Shown one piece after another: positions 18,606-28,080 of a DNA stretch of 64,000 bases. The notes under the pieces are model-generated. The model ran no database searches. It was not told where the DNA came from and saw nothing but the letters and a program-made list of their open reading frames with translations. The stretch lies in the NCBI RefSeq assembly GCF_900167185.1, contig NZ_FUWM01000003.1, positions 1-64,000 of the forward strand, written 5' to 3'. The first letter of the stretch is position 1, and every line of letters begins with the position of its first letter. This DNA is from Selenihalanaerobacter shriftii. GTDB taxonomy: Bacteria; Bacillota; Halanaerobiia; Halobacteroidales; Acetohalobiaceae. A program made the translations under genes and the position numbers.

Positions 18606-19805
18606 CTATATAATCATTTCTTCTAATCCAAAAGATTGATCTGCAAAATTTATTGTTTGACATTCAATCGATAATAACTTAAATCCTTTTTCACTCAATA
18701 TACTTTCCAAACGCCTTTTAACTACTAATGATCCCTTATTACCTACTCTATGTAATTGAAGCATTATCTGTCTATCATCCAATAAGCAAATAATATCTCC
18801 TAGTCTAAGGGATTGCTGTAAAACATCCAAAATAATCTCTTTCTTTTTTATGTATCCTTCTTCTTCTACAGTGATATTCATTAAAGTAAAAGGTCTTTTA
18901 CTCCGTCTTTGTTTCCTAAGTTCCAACTCATATATCATTTCAAATGTTTGCCTATTACATTGAAATGGTCCAAGGGCTTTTGGTTTTTCCGACAAATTCA
19001 ATAATAAATTTACTTCCTTATTACTCAATGAGCTTAACTTTTTAAAAATACCTTGAACCTTAGGGCTTGGTCTTAAGCCCAAATCTTTATATAAAATTTT
19101 AGTATATTGCTGATATTTCTTAGCTGCTTCCACATATCTCTCATCTTTAATTAAGTAAGACATAATAGCCTGATGAAGTTCCTCTCTATATGGATCGATC
19201 TCTAAAGCTTCTTGACAAGTCTGAATTGCCTTAGTATAATTTCTTTTTAAGTTTACAAGTAATGATGCAGTCTTTAAAGTAATATCTAAATATATTTCCT
19301 TAAAATATCTACGAAATTCTATAGCCCAACCCTTATACAATTCATCTGTTAGAAATTCTCCTCTATATAGTAATAATGCTTTTTGGAAACACCTTATTGC
19401 TGCTTGAGGTTCTTCCTCTATTAACTGATTACCTCGTTTATATAGTTGCTCAAAATCTTTAAAATCTAACCAACAATAATCATTTTTTTCAAGCCAATAT
19501 GAACCTTTAGAATAATTAATATGTATGAGTTCCTGATCAGTATCTAATAATGAATCTAAAGTCTGACGTAAGAAATATATAGTTGTATGCAAATTATGGC
19601 TTTGATCCTTATTCTTATCTGGCCATAATAAGTCCATTAATATATCCTTAGGTACTCTCTCTCCACATTTAGTAATAAGATAGGCAAAGAGCATAAGTGC
19701 TTTTTTAGACTTCCAGTTATTAGCTAATATTTCTTTATCATTTATTTCCATACGGAATGAACCTAAAAAATAAATCTTTAAATTAGATGTGGTTTTAGAA
19801 AGCAT
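18606..19805 (-). CDS. BTAD/SARP-type transcriptional regulator with degenerate cyclase-like C-terminus
   Basis: 399 aa. Residues ~8-100 form an OmpR-like winged helix (KALMLFAYLITKCGERVPKDILMDLLWPD, then TTIYFLRQTL). Residues ~105-255 are a bacterial transcriptional activator domain of TPR-like helices (YRGEFL, ALEIDPYREELHQAIMSYL, LGLRPSP). The last ~110 residues (FTLMNITVEEE..., SLRLGDIICLLDDRQIMLQL, VVKRRLESIL) follow the spacing of a GGDEF-like domain without its GGDEF motif, so it is probably non-catalytic. No ATPase domain as in large SARPs. Targets are unknown; the neighbouring HD-GYP gene hints at c-di-GMP-linked control. A sigma-H-like motif lies 185 bases upstream. Confidence 0.7.
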   Translation of the reverse strand: MLSKTTSNLKIYFLGSFRMEINDKEILANNWKSKKALMLFAYLITKCGERVPKDILMDLLWPDKNKDQSHNLHTTIYFLRQTLDSLLDTDQELIHINYSKGSYWLEKNDYCWLDFKDFEQLYKRGNQLIEEEPQAAIRCFQKALLLYRGEFLTDELYKGWAIEFRRYFKEIYLDITLKTASLLVNLKRNYTKAIQTCQEALEIDPYREELHQAIMSYLIKDERYVEAAKKYQQYTKILYKDLGLRPSPKVQGIFKKLSSLSNKEVNLLLNLSEKPKALGPFQCNRQTFEMIYELELRKQRRSKRPFTLMNITVEEEGYIKKKEIILDVLQQSLRLGDIICLLDDRQIMLQLHRVGNKGSLVVKRRLESILSEKGFKLLSIECQTINFADQSFGLEEMII

Positions 19806-19964
19806 AATGTAATCAACCCTTTCTATTTCTATATTATAATTTATATTTGGTCACTAAACTAATTTCATTTTTTTAAATCAGTATTAATACACCTGAATAC
19901 CACATCTCCCAACTTAATATTAAAAGATAAATTATGAACTTATGCATATATAAACACCTTATTA

Positions 19965-19995
19965 ATATATTATTCATTTACTAAAAAAATCCTGC
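19965..19995 (-). promoter_or_regulatory. Sigma-H-like promoter motif upstream of BTAD gene
   Basis: Minus strand GCAGGATTTTTTT (GCAGGA at 19990-19995), with ATGAAT about 19 bases downstream. This is the copy with the clearest GAAT element, though its spacing is short. Confidence 0.4.
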
Positions 19996-19998
19996 AAT

Positions 19999-20032
19999 AA
20001 AAAAGAATAGATGTAGAACAACATTCTTTTAT
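19999..20032 (-). terminator. Terminator of HD-GYP gene
   Basis: AAAAGAAT/ATTCTTTT stem with a 14-base loop and T-run on the minus strand, just beyond the stop at 20039. Confidence 0.65.
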
Positions 20033-20038
20033 TATGAA

Positions 20039-21313
20039 TTATTTAGCAAGATCCTTATAATTTTTAACCTCTCTTTTTTGAGCTTGTTTGCGAGCATTAT
20101 TTATATAATCATAATTTCTTTTTAAGACTAACACAATATCTGAATCTAAAGCTAATTCTTTAGCCATATCTTGTAAGACATGCATGGCTTTATCCTTATT
20201 CATTCCATCTCTATATGGACGATTCTCAGTAATAGCAGTAAATACATCAGCAACAGCTATAATTCGAGAGCCTACTACTAGTCTATCTTCTCCATAATGA
20301 AAAGGATACCCAGCTCCATCTATTCTTTCATGATGAAAAGAAGCCCACTTATTAATTTGATTCAATCCTTTTACTCTTTCTAAAATACGATATGTATAAA
20401 AAGGATGACTTTTTATTATATTAAACTCCTCTTTTGTTAATTTCCCCGGTTTATCTAAAATTTCTGGAGGTATAGCTAGTTTACCTAAATCATGAAGATA
20501 ACCAGCAATTTCAATCATCATACACTCTCTTTTTGATAAACCAATTAATTCAGCCAATATTTTAGAAGTAACCGCTACGCCACTAGAATGAGTAGCTGTA
20601 AATTCCGACCTAAAATCTATTATTTCACTAAACATCATAGCTAAATTAAGTAATCTATCTATACTCAATTTAATACTTTTACCTTCAGATCTTTTAGCCA
20701 AAATTCTAGTTATTTCTGGGGAAATAGTATCAAACCAAAAAGATTCTTTTTCGGCTATATTTAAAAAGACTTCAACTAATTCTGGATTAAACATACTTCC
20801 AGAACCTTCTTCAATTTTATTGCGAATATGCTCTCTTTGACCAAGGATTTCTTCATTCTTATTAATTAGTACGTCTATCCGATCTGCTAAATGTAAAATC
20901 TGACTTCCCTGAATTACTTCCTCACTATCACTTTTTATATTATCTTTATTATTCCAAATGCAGTGATGATATAGTATTAAAGGGGCGACTTCCGAAAAAG
21001 GCTCAAATTGCTTAATTAAGTGATAACCTATTTGTGCATGTTGACAGGTCTCTTCAGAACTATATGCATATGTTGTATCAAATTTTAAAGCTTGTAATCT
21101 TTCTTGTAACGAAATTGCTCCAGCATCATGTAAAGCTCCAGCCATAATTAAATTACGTTCTTCTTCTTTAGATAATCCCATTTCAACTGCTATACTAGAA
21201 GCTATATATGCTACACGTTTATGATGACCACTTACTGCTTTGCTGACCAAATCAATAGCATCTGATAGACACATAATCATATCAAATAATGAAACTTCTA
21301 TCACTTTATTCAT
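20039..21313 (-). CDS. HD-GYP domain protein with tandem HD domains
   Basis: 424 aa. The C-terminal HD-GYP domain (~225-410) is complete: THSSGVAV (first His), GYLHDLGKLAIP (HD), KSHPFYTYRIL, HHERIDGAGYP (HHE...GYP) and ADVFTAITENRPYR. An N-terminal HD domain (~15-190) keeps HDAG and a later HH pair but lacks GYP. HD-GYP domains hydrolyse c-di-GMP or related cyclic dinucleotides; the first domain may be regulatory. No membrane or receiver domain, so it is probably cytoplasmic. Start ATG behind GGAGG. A sigma-H-like motif lies 75 bases upstream. Confidence 0.85.
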   Translation of the reverse strand: MNKVIEVSLFDMIMCLSDAIDLVSKAVSGHHKRVAYIASSIAVEMGLSKEEERNLIMAGALHDAGAISLQERLQALKFDTTYAYSSEETCQHAQIGYHLIKQFEPFSEVAPLILYHHCIWNNKDNIKSDSEEVIQGSQILHLADRIDVLINKNEEILGQREHIRNKIEEGSGSMFNPELVEVFLNIAEKESFWFDTISPEITRILAKRSEGKSIKLSIDRLLNLAMMFSEIIDFRSEFTATHSSGVAVTSKILAELIGLSKRECMMIEIAGYLHDLGKLAIPPEILDKPGKLTKEEFNIIKSHPFYTYRILERVKGLNQINKWASFHHERIDGAGYPFHYGEDRLVVGSRIIAVADVFTAITENRPYRDGMNKDKAMHVLQDMAKELALDSDIVLVLKRNYDYINNARKQAQKREVKNYKDLAK

Positions 21314-21362
21314 AATAGACCTCCATTGTCATATTTATTAATTATTACAATTCTTTACCTTA

Positions 21363-21393
21363 TTCTTTCTCTATCGACTATATAAATTCCTGC
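21363..21393 (-). promoter_or_regulatory. Sigma-H-like promoter motif upstream of HD-GYP gene
   Basis: Minus strand GCAGGAATTT (GCAGGA at 21388-21393), followed by GTCGATAGAG. Located between the RND terminator and the HD-GYP start. Confidence 0.4.
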
Positions 21394-21400
21394 AAAAGTA

Positions 21401-21436
21401 AAAGTCTGAGGCTTATAATTATAAGCCTCAGACTTT
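21401..21436. terminator. Terminator of efflux operon
   Basis: A perfect 36-base palindrome (arm AAAGTCTGAGGCTTAT, loop AATT) just beyond the RND pump stop. Confidence 0.85.
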
Positions 21437-21449
21437 AAACTAACTCTAT

Positions 21450-24400
21450 TTATCCTGCTATTTTATCTTTTACCTTCTTAGGTAGATCAATCATAAATTC
21501 TTTGATCTCTTCTAAAGTTAGATATAAAGTAGGAATTACTAATAAAGTTAAGAATGTTGCTGTTGTTAATCCACCAATTACAGCAATTCCCATTGGCGCC
21601 ATTCCTTCAGAACCACTACCCCAGCCAGCAGCTACTGGAATTAAACCTAAAATTGTTGTTAAAGCTGTCATTAATACTGGACGTAACCGAACAGGACCAG
21701 CTTTTAATATTGCTTCTCTTCGCTCTATGCCTCTACTACGAAGAATATTTATATAATCAACTAAGACAATTGCGTTATTAACTACTATCCCTGCTAACAT
21801 AATAACTCCAATCATTGAAGTAGCACTAAGTGTTTCTCCAGTCAAGAATAAAGCAGTTAAAACACCAATCAGTGTTAATGGGAGGGTCAACATTACTGTA
21901 AATGGATGCAGTAATGATTCAAACTGAGAAGCAAGAACCATATAGACTAATATAATGGCTACTATTAAGGCTAAACTTAAGTTCTTAAATGTCTCTTTCA
22001 TATCTTCATTCTCACCACTATATTCAATTCTATAATTAGGTGACAACTCAATATTAGATTCTACCCTATCTCTTATACTAGCCACAACGCTGCCTAATTT
22101 ATTACCTTTAAGATCACTATAAACACTAATATAACGTTCTTGATCTTCACGTTCAATACTTGTTGGACCTTCTGTTTTAACTATTTTAGCTACAGAATCT
22201 AAAGGAATAAATTCTCCTTTAGGACTCATAATCTTTAATGAGCTGAGTTGTTCTATATCAGTTCGATCTTCTTTAGCCAATCTTACTTCAATATCAATAG
22301 TATCTCCATCTGCAGTCCCGTGGTATTGAGTTGCAGTTCTTCCATTGACATAAGTTTCAATTGTACTTCCAATCTGATTTATTCCTAAACCTAAATCTGC
22401 TGCTCGCTTGCGATCTACATCAAGTCTGATTTCAGGTTTTCCTTCATCTACAGAACTATAAACATCTCTAGTACTTTCTACCTTCTTGGCTTCTTCTTTT
22501 ACCTGCTTAGCTATCGCTTCTAATCTATCTAGATCATCACCAAAGATCTTAATTTGAAGTGGGGAGCCACCTCCTCCACCTCCGCCAATCATACTAGCTT
22601 CAGCAAATCTTATCTCAGCCCCAGGAATTAACGGAAGCTTTGAACGAATTGCTTCCTGAATTTCAGTAGTACTTCTCTCTCTTTTCTCTTTATCAGTCAA
22701 TCGAATCATAAACATAGCTTCACCAGAACTACTAGTACTTCCTCTTCCTCCACTATCTCCTATTAAACTGAAAGCTACCTTTACTTCAGGAACTTCAGCA
22801 ATTATCTCTTCTATCCTCTTTGCTTCTTGATTAGTAGTATCTAAATCAGTACCTACTGGTAATTCTAACATAATTCGAAATGAATTCTGTTCCGAACTAG
22901 GCATAAACTCTTGCCCAATTAACGGGAAGAGAGCTAATGAAGCAACAAATAATAATACTGTCAGAGTAATTACCGTCTTTCTATGGCTTAAACACCAGTC
23001 TAATATATTTTGATAACTATCTAACACCTTATTTGCAACTCTAACAGCTAATCCCTCTTCATTCTTGTCTTGGTTCTTATCTCGACTGTTTTCTACATTA
23101 GTAAAGCTTAATAACCTAGCTGAAGCCATTGGCACAAAAGTAATAGCAATGATGAATGATGCCAATAAAGCAAAAGCTACCGTCATTGAGAACGGACCAA
23201 ATAATTCTTTTGCTATTCCTTCAACAAAAGAGATTGGAATAAAGACAGCTAAAGTAGTCATCGTAGAAGCAAAGACTGCTGTTCCTACCTCACTACTACC
23301 TTTTTTAGCCGCCTGAATAGGTTGAGCTCCTTCTTGACGTAAGTGTCGGAATATATTCTCTAAAACTACAACAGAGTTATCAACTAACATCCCCACTCCT
23401 AAGGCTAAACCACCAAGCGTCATCAAGTTGAGAGTATACCCACTATAATACATTAATCCAAAAGCTGCAACAATGGTGATTGGAATCGCCATACTAATAA
23501 TAAATGTACTCCGGAAACTTCTTAAGAATAAGAATAATACAATCACCGCAAATAATCCACCGAGAAGTACATTCTCTTGAACAGTAGCAATAGATTTTTT
23601 AATAAAATCAGACTGATCTCGAGAAATTTTGATATTAATATCTGATGGTAATCCTTTTTTTATCTTTTCTAACTCTTTTTTAGCTCGATTAATTACTTCA
23701 ACAGTATTAGCGCCAGACTGTTTAGTGATCATTGCACCTACAGTCGTTTCTCCATCAAGACGCACATAAACATTTCTATCTGCATATCTATCTTCAATTT
23801 CAGCAATATCTTTTACTGTAATCGGCTTCTGTTGGCGCATAGCAATGATTACATTCTTTATCTCTTCAATACTTTCAAACTGCCCTTCAGTCCTTAATAG
23901 ATACTCCGTAGGTCTTTCTGTAATTTCACCACCAGGTAGATTTATATTTTCCTGACGTAGTGCATTCGTCACTTGATTAATAGTTAGATTATATCCTTCT
24001 AACTTCTCACGGTCGACATTGATATTAATCTGTCGATTCTCTCCGCTTACAATAGAAGCTGAAGCTAATCCAGGAATCCTTTCTAATTTGTCCTTAATAT
24101 TCTCTTCAGCATATTCTTTTAACTCTATTCCACTTCTTTGATTAGATGAAATACCTAATATCAAGATTGGAATTTGATCTAAGTCTACTTTTCTCACTAT
24201 TGGCTCTTCAGCCTCATTAGGCAATGCCCGTTTAAGTAAACTTACTTGTTCTCTAACATCAACAGCTGCCATATCCATATCGGTTCCCCAATCAAACTCC
24301 AAAGTTACTTGTGAGAGACCTTCTCTAGATGTTGAACGTATTGAGTCTATATCATCTACTGTTACTAAACCTTCTTCTAGTGGCCTAGTAACTGATTGTT

Positions 24401-24578
24401 CTATCTCTTCAGGAGCAGCCCCCTCATACTGAGTAGAGACTGAAATAACCGGTATTGTCATATCAGGAAATAAATCTACACTTAAACGAGTAAAGGCAAT
24501 ACCACCCAGTAATACAATAATTAAGATTAACATCACGGTTGTTACAGGTTTATCAACTGAAAAGTCCGATAACTTCAT
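21450..24578 (-). CDS. RND-family efflux transporter, inner-membrane pump (AcrB/HAE1-type)
   Basis: 1042 aa, the normal length for an RND pump. TM1 (~12-30) is followed by the first porter domain (PVISVSTQYEGAAPEEIEQSVTRPLEE). The TM2-TM6 block includes GGLALGVGMLVDNSVVVLENIFRH with the paired proton-relay Asp region (GMLVDNS in TM4). A second porter loop with a Gly-rich stretch (GGGGGGGS) leads to TM8-TM12 (GIVVNNAIVLVDYIN). The start overlaps the adaptor gene stop by one base (TAATG). It works with the upstream adaptor and TolC-like channel to export compounds across both membranes. Substrate unknown. Confidence 0.92.
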   Translation of the reverse strand: MKLSDFSVDKPVTTVMLILIIVLLGGIAFTRLSVDLFPDMTIPVISVSTQYEGAAPEEIEQSVTRPLEEGLVTVDDIDSIRSTSREGLSQVTLEFDWGTDMDMAAVDVREQVSLLKRALPNEAEEPIVRKVDLDQIPILILGISSNQRSGIELKEYAEENIKDKLERIPGLASASIVSGENRQININVDREKLEGYNLTINQVTNALRQENINLPGGEITERPTEYLLRTEGQFESIEEIKNVIIAMRQQKPITVKDIAEIEDRYADRNVYVRLDGETTVGAMITKQSGANTVEVINRAKKELEKIKKGLPSDINIKISRDQSDFIKKSIATVQENVLLGGLFAVIVLFLFLRSFRSTFIISMAIPITIVAAFGLMYYSGYTLNLMTLGGLALGVGMLVDNSVVVLENIFRHLRQEGAQPIQAAKKGSSEVGTAVFASTMTTLAVFIPISFVEGIAKELFGPFSMTVAFALLASFIIAITFVPMASARLLSFTNVENSRDKNQDKNEEGLAVRVANKVLDSYQNILDWCLSHRKTVITLTVLLFVASLALFPLIGQEFMPSSEQNSFRIMLELPVGTDLDTTNQEAKRIEEIIAEVPEVKVAFSLIGDSGGRGSTSSSGEAMFMIRLTDKEKRERSTTEIQEAIRSKLPLIPGAEIRFAEASMIGGGGGGGSPLQIKIFGDDLDRLEAIAKQVKEEAKKVESTRDVYSSVDEGKPEIRLDVDRKRAADLGLGINQIGSTIETYVNGRTATQYHGTADGDTIDIEVRLAKEDRTDIEQLSSLKIMSPKGEFIPLDSVAKIVKTEGPTSIEREDQERYISVYSDLKGNKLGSVVASIRDRVESNIELSPNYRIEYSGENEDMKETFKNLSLALIVAIILVYMVLASQFESLLHPFTVMLTLPLTLIGVLTALFLTGETLSATSMIGVIMLAGIVVNNAIVLVDYINILRSRGIERREAILKAGPVRLRPVLMTALTTILGLIPVAAGWGSGSEGMAPMGIAVIGGLTTATFLTLLVIPTLYLTLEEIKEFMIDLPKKVKDKIAG

Positions 24579-25879
24579 TAAGCGTCACCCCACTCTGTAG
24601 CCTTAACCTCAGTACCAGGCTGCAGATTAGCAGGACCACGAACAACAACCTTATCACCTGGTTTTAATCCTTGATCTATTACAACGTGATCATTATTAGA
24701 TGGTCCGATTTCGATTTTTCTAATCTCTATAATTCCATTCTTGACAATTAAAATACGTTTATCTCCATCCTCTTCTCTAATCGCTGCTTTAGGTACTACT
24801 AAAACATTCTCTAATTCATCAACTAAAATATTACCAGTCGTAAACATACCTGGTTTAAGTAATAAATCATCATTAGCAATTTGAACTGTTACCTTCAAAC
24901 CACGATTTGATGAATTTATTGTAGGTGCTACTCTACTAATTTCCCCTGTGAAAGTCTTTCCAGGATAACTATCAACTTCAACCGTTACCTGTTGACCGAT
25001 ATCAACTTTAGTTAAGTCTGTGGTAGATATGCTTCCTTCAAATTCTATAGGATTCATTTGGACTATTTTGGCTACTGGATTTCCGGTTGTAGCCATTTCC
25101 CCTAACTCTATCTTCTTTTGAGCAATGACTCCTTTAATCGGACTTTCGATTGTCGTTTTATTTAATTGAGTCTTAGCTGAATTCAATGCTGCCTGAGCTT
25201 GTTTTACTTGCCCCCGGGCTACTGCAATCTTTTCTTGACGCGGTCCTTTTTTAACTAATTGTAACTTCTGACGAGCAGATTCTAATCTGGCTTTAGTTAC
25301 TTCATACTTGCTTTTAGCAGAATCATACTTGCTTTTAGAAACTACTCTCTTCTCATATAGATTCTTGAATCTTTTAAAATTCTTTCTGGCATTATTCAAT
25401 TCAGCCTCTGCCTGTTCTAATGAGGCTTCTGCCTGCTTGATCTCTTCTAATCTAGCACCGGCTTCTAATTCTTCTAATCGAGCTTTAGCTACTTCTAAAT
25501 TTCCTTCTGCTTTTTCTACGTTTGCCTTTTGAATAGCCTGATCTAGCTTTAGTAGTGACTCTCCTTTTCTTACTTTATCACTCTCTTCAAAATTTAGCTC
25601 CCTAACAACTCCGGAAGTTTCCGATACTAGATTTACTTCTCGATAAGCTATTAATTCACCAGTGAAATTTAAGTCTATTTTAAGACCATCTTTCGTAACT
25701 TCAGCTGTTTGAACTACTAATTTATTATTATCCTCTTTAGAAGCTTTTTGTTCAACACTTTCTGCTTTCTTTGAATCAGAGTTAGCTATTGTCTCTTGAT
25801 TATTAGAACCACAACCCGAAATAACTAGACTAAAAATGATTAAACCAGCTAACAATGCAATTATCTTCTTATTATTCAT
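24578..25879 (-). CDS. RND efflux periplasmic adaptor (membrane fusion lipoprotein)
   Basis: 433 aa. A lipoprotein signal with lipobox VISGC (Cys ~23) anchors it to the outer face of the inner membrane. A lipoyl half-motif (LVSETSGVVRELNFEESDKVRKGESLLKLD, ~85-115) leads to an alpha-helical hairpin with coiled-coil heptads (~115-245), longer than in many short-hairpin adaptors. The second lipoyl half (IESPIKGVIAQKKIELGEM), a beta-barrel domain and a membrane-proximal domain (VPKAAI..., LQPGTEV) follow. It bridges the RND pump and the TolC-like protein encoded on either side. Confidence 0.9.
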   Translation of the reverse strand: MNNKKIIALLAGLIIFSLVISGCGSNNQETIANSDSKKAESVEQKASKEDNNKLVVQTAEVTKDGLKIDLNFTGELIAYREVNLVSETSGVVRELNFEESDKVRKGESLLKLDQAIQKANVEKAEGNLEVAKARLEELEAGARLEEIKQAEASLEQAEAELNNARKNFKRFKNLYEKRVVSKSKYDSAKSKYEVTKARLESARQKLQLVKKGPRQEKIAVARGQVKQAQAALNSAKTQLNKTTIESPIKGVIAQKKIELGEMATTGNPVAKIVQMNPIEFEGSISTTDLTKVDIGQQVTVEVDSYPGKTFTGEISRVAPTINSSNRGLKVTVQIANDDLLLKPGMFTTGNILVDELENVLVVPKAAIREEDGDKRILIVKNGIIEIRKIEIGPSNNDHVVIDQGLKPGDKVVVRGPANLQPGTEVKATEWGDA

Positions 25880-25917
25880 CTAATACTTCCCTCCTTAAAC
25901 ATATGACTAAACAATGA

Positions 25918-27255
25918 TTAATTAAGTTTACTTAACTCTAATTCTGAATTATGTAAAGATAGGTAAGAAAACCCTATTGATTTCAGTAATCCAGCTTGAC
26001 TCACATTATAATCAAAAACTCGCTCCTGATAAGTATTCCTAGCATCAGTAAGAGCTACTTGAGCATCAATGACTTCAGTATTAGTAGCTACTCCTTCTCT
26101 ATACCTTAATTCAGCTAATCTTAAATTCTCTTTAGCAATTTCTATTCGTTCTTGAGCTGTTAATATTTGTTTACGATTAACTTCTAAATTTAAGAATTTC
26201 TCTCTAACTTCCAAATCAATTGCCTGTTCTTGTTGATGAAGAGTTGCTTTAGCAGCTACTAGATTCTCTTTAGCCTGTTTAACTCCAGAATCACTCTCCC
26301 CACCATCATATAATGACCACTTCATATTCACAGTTGCACTCCATGCATCACCATCAGGTATTGCATCAGAACCACTTTTCTTTGACTTACCAGTAAATAC
26401 TAAGCTAGGATCATCCTTTGTTTCAGCTAATTCTATTCCTTGACTAGCTTTCTTGACTTCATACTTAGTAGCCATTAAGTCAGCTCTATTATTTAATGCA
26501 TAATCTAACACCTCTTGTAGAGATAAATCTACATCTGGAACCTTGATCGCTTCTGCTAATTTAAGTTCTTTGTTACCATCTACTTCTAATAGATTCTTTA
26601 ATCTTACCTTAGCCAATTCTAAGTTATTCTTAACTTGTAAAAGTTTCTCTTCCATCTCACTCTTTCTAACTTTTGTCTGTAATACATCTGTCTTTAAAGC
26701 AGTACCAGCTTCAAAATGAGCCTTAGTAGTCTTTAAGTGTTCGTTTACCTGCTTTAATGACTCTTCAGTTACTTTCACTACATTCTGTGCTTCTAAAACT
26801 TTATAGTATCTTTGAGTAATACTATAAGCTAAATTATTCTTCTGAGCTTCATATTTTTTCTTTAACTTCTTCCAACTATATGTGCTCTGTTCAATTTGCA
26901 ATTTAGCTGGTTTTTGATAAAGTAAATAATTAAAGCTAATACTATGATTAAAATTATCTTTTGAAGTGGATCCAAATGGTATCTCCTCAAAACGTGTATA
27001 GCTTGAATTTAGATCAAGCCCTGGTCTTAAAGCTGCCTCTGCTTTACTAACTCCCGCTTTAGCAGCATTTAATTGCGCTTTCATCTGCTGTAATGAAGAA
27101 TTCTGCTGCCAGCCCCTCTCTATACTTTCCTCTAAATTTAAAGTTAAAATTTGATTATCTTGATCCTGTACTACATTAGCAAATGCAATATTTGAAAATA
27201 GAATCAATGCTAGTAATACAGGTAAAAATATTAACTTCTTATAATTATGTACCAT
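25918..27255 (-). CDS. TolC-family outer-membrane efflux protein
   Basis: 445 aa from the ATG at 27255 behind GGAGGG; a longer frame to 27300 would overlap tetR and lacks a site. The signal peptide (FLPVLLALILFSNIAFA) precedes two repeats of the TolC helical/beta unit (LNLEESIERGWQQNSSL... ALNNRADLMATKYEVKKA; LRLAELRYREGVATNTEVIDAQVALTDARNTY). It forms the outer-membrane channel of the pump. Its presence supports a true outer membrane in this organism. The gene starts 13 bases after tetR. Confidence 0.9.
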   Translation of the reverse strand: MVHNYKKLIFLPVLLALILFSNIAFANVVQDQDNQILTLNLEESIERGWQQNSSLQQMKAQLNAAKAGVSKAEAALRPGLDLNSSYTRFEEIPFGSTSKDNFNHSISFNYLLYQKPAKLQIEQSTYSWKKLKKKYEAQKNNLAYSITQRYYKVLEAQNVVKVTEESLKQVNEHLKTTKAHFEAGTALKTDVLQTKVRKSEMEEKLLQVKNNLELAKVRLKNLLEVDGNKELKLAEAIKVPDVDLSLQEVLDYALNNRADLMATKYEVKKASQGIELAETKDDPSLVFTGKSKKSGSDAIPDGDAWSATVNMKWSLYDGGESDSGVKQAKENLVAAKATLHQQEQAIDLEVREKFLNLEVNRKQILTAQERIEIAKENLRLAELRYREGVATNTEVIDAQVALTDARNTYQERVFDYNVSQAGLLKSIGFSYLSLHNSELELSKLN

Positions 27256-27268
27256 TTCTATCCCTCCA

Positions 27269-27850
27269 TTATTTTTGAACTCCTTGCATAAATAGATCAT
27301 AAATTATATCCACAGTCTCTGCTATAGATACATCCTCTTCTACAGGTGAAAGATAATTCTTATAACCGAAAGCATGAACAGTCCCTAATAATACGGTTAC
27401 AGTATCATCAACAGAAATATTCCTTAAAACGCCATCATCGATTGCTTTTTGGAAAATCTCTGCTATCTTTTCTGTATGTTTATTCCTTAATTCCCATAAC
27501 TCAAGCTTGAATCCTTCATCCATTCCAGCATAGTCATAGATAATAGACTTTGCTAAACCTTCTTCTTCTGCAAAGAACTTTAACTTGCTAGAAATGATCT
27601 CCTTAATCTGATTTTCAAAACTTTCCCCTTTTTGTTGTCCTTTTCTAATTCCTTGGTGAAGAGCTTCAGTCTTAGAAGTAATTAAAGATTTAAATAAATC
27701 TCGCTTACTTTCAAAATAAAAATAGATTGTTCCCTTAGCTACTCCAGCTTCATTAGCAATTTCACTAACAGTTGCTTTAAAGAAACCTTTATCAGCAAAA
27801 ACCTCTGCAGCCGCATCTAAAATCATTCTTTCTTTATCATTAAGTTCCAT
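27269..27850 (-). CDS. TetR/AcrR-family regulator of efflux operon
   Basis: 193 aa. The N-terminal helix-turn-helix (~10-55: AAAEVFADKGFFKATVSEIANEAGVAKGTIYFYFESKRDLF) is the TetR signature. The C-terminal ligand-binding helices are variable (AefR-like/YfiR-like C-terminus). First gene of the tetR-tolC-adaptor-RND operon, so it is autoregulated with the pump. A palindromic operator overlaps the promoter's start region (27966-27981). Probably a repressor released by a pump substrate. Confidence 0.88.
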   Translation of the reverse strand: MELNDKERMILDAAAEVFADKGFFKATVSEIANEAGVAKGTIYFYFESKRDLFKSLITSKTEALHQGIRKGQQKGESFENQIKEIISSKLKFFAEEEGLAKSIIYDYAGMDEGFKLELWELRNKHTEKIAEIFQKAIDDGVLRNISVDDTVTVLLGTVHAFGYKNYLSPVEEDVSIAETVDIIYDLFMQGVQK

Positions 27851-27869
27851 TAACTCCCCCCTTATTTAG

Positions 27870-27955
27870 TGTCAGTGGCAGTAATTAGTGACAGTATCAG
27901 AATTGTTGTCAGTAGAATCTGACATCCACAACTGACACTAACCAATGACACTGAT
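27870..27955. repeat. GTGTCAGT-type inverted repeats in tetR leader
   Basis: TAGTGTCAGT near 27873 and ACTGACACTA near 27935 are complementary. Inside, TGTCAG/CTGACA form a second hairpin. Related TGACACT sequences recur near 30827, 30925 and 46453. Role unknown. Confidence 0.4.
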
Positions 27956-27965
27956 AACTAGCTTT

Positions 27966-28013
27966 GACTGACCGTTCAGTCTATAGTATACAAAATTTTT
28001 AACTTAATGTCAA
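27966..28013 (-). promoter_or_regulatory. Promoter and TetR operator of efflux operon
   Basis: Minus strand: TTGACA (28008-28013), a 17-base spacer and TATACT (27985-27990), an almost perfect sigma-A promoter. The palindrome GACTGAACGGTCAGTC (27966-27981) follows at once, over the expected transcription start. It is the typical form of an AcrR/TetR operator, so the regulator would block initiation. Confidence 0.8.
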
Positions 28014-28025
28014 GATGTAAAAAGA

Positions 28026-28060
28026 TAAAACCCTTCAGGAAAGGATCCCTGAAGGGTTAA
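28026..28060. terminator. Terminator of porin gene 1
   Basis: AACCCTTCAGG and CCTGAAGGGTT arms with a short loop. T/A runs on both sides. Confidence 0.8.
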
Positions 28061-28080
28061 TCTTAGCTATACTACTTTAA

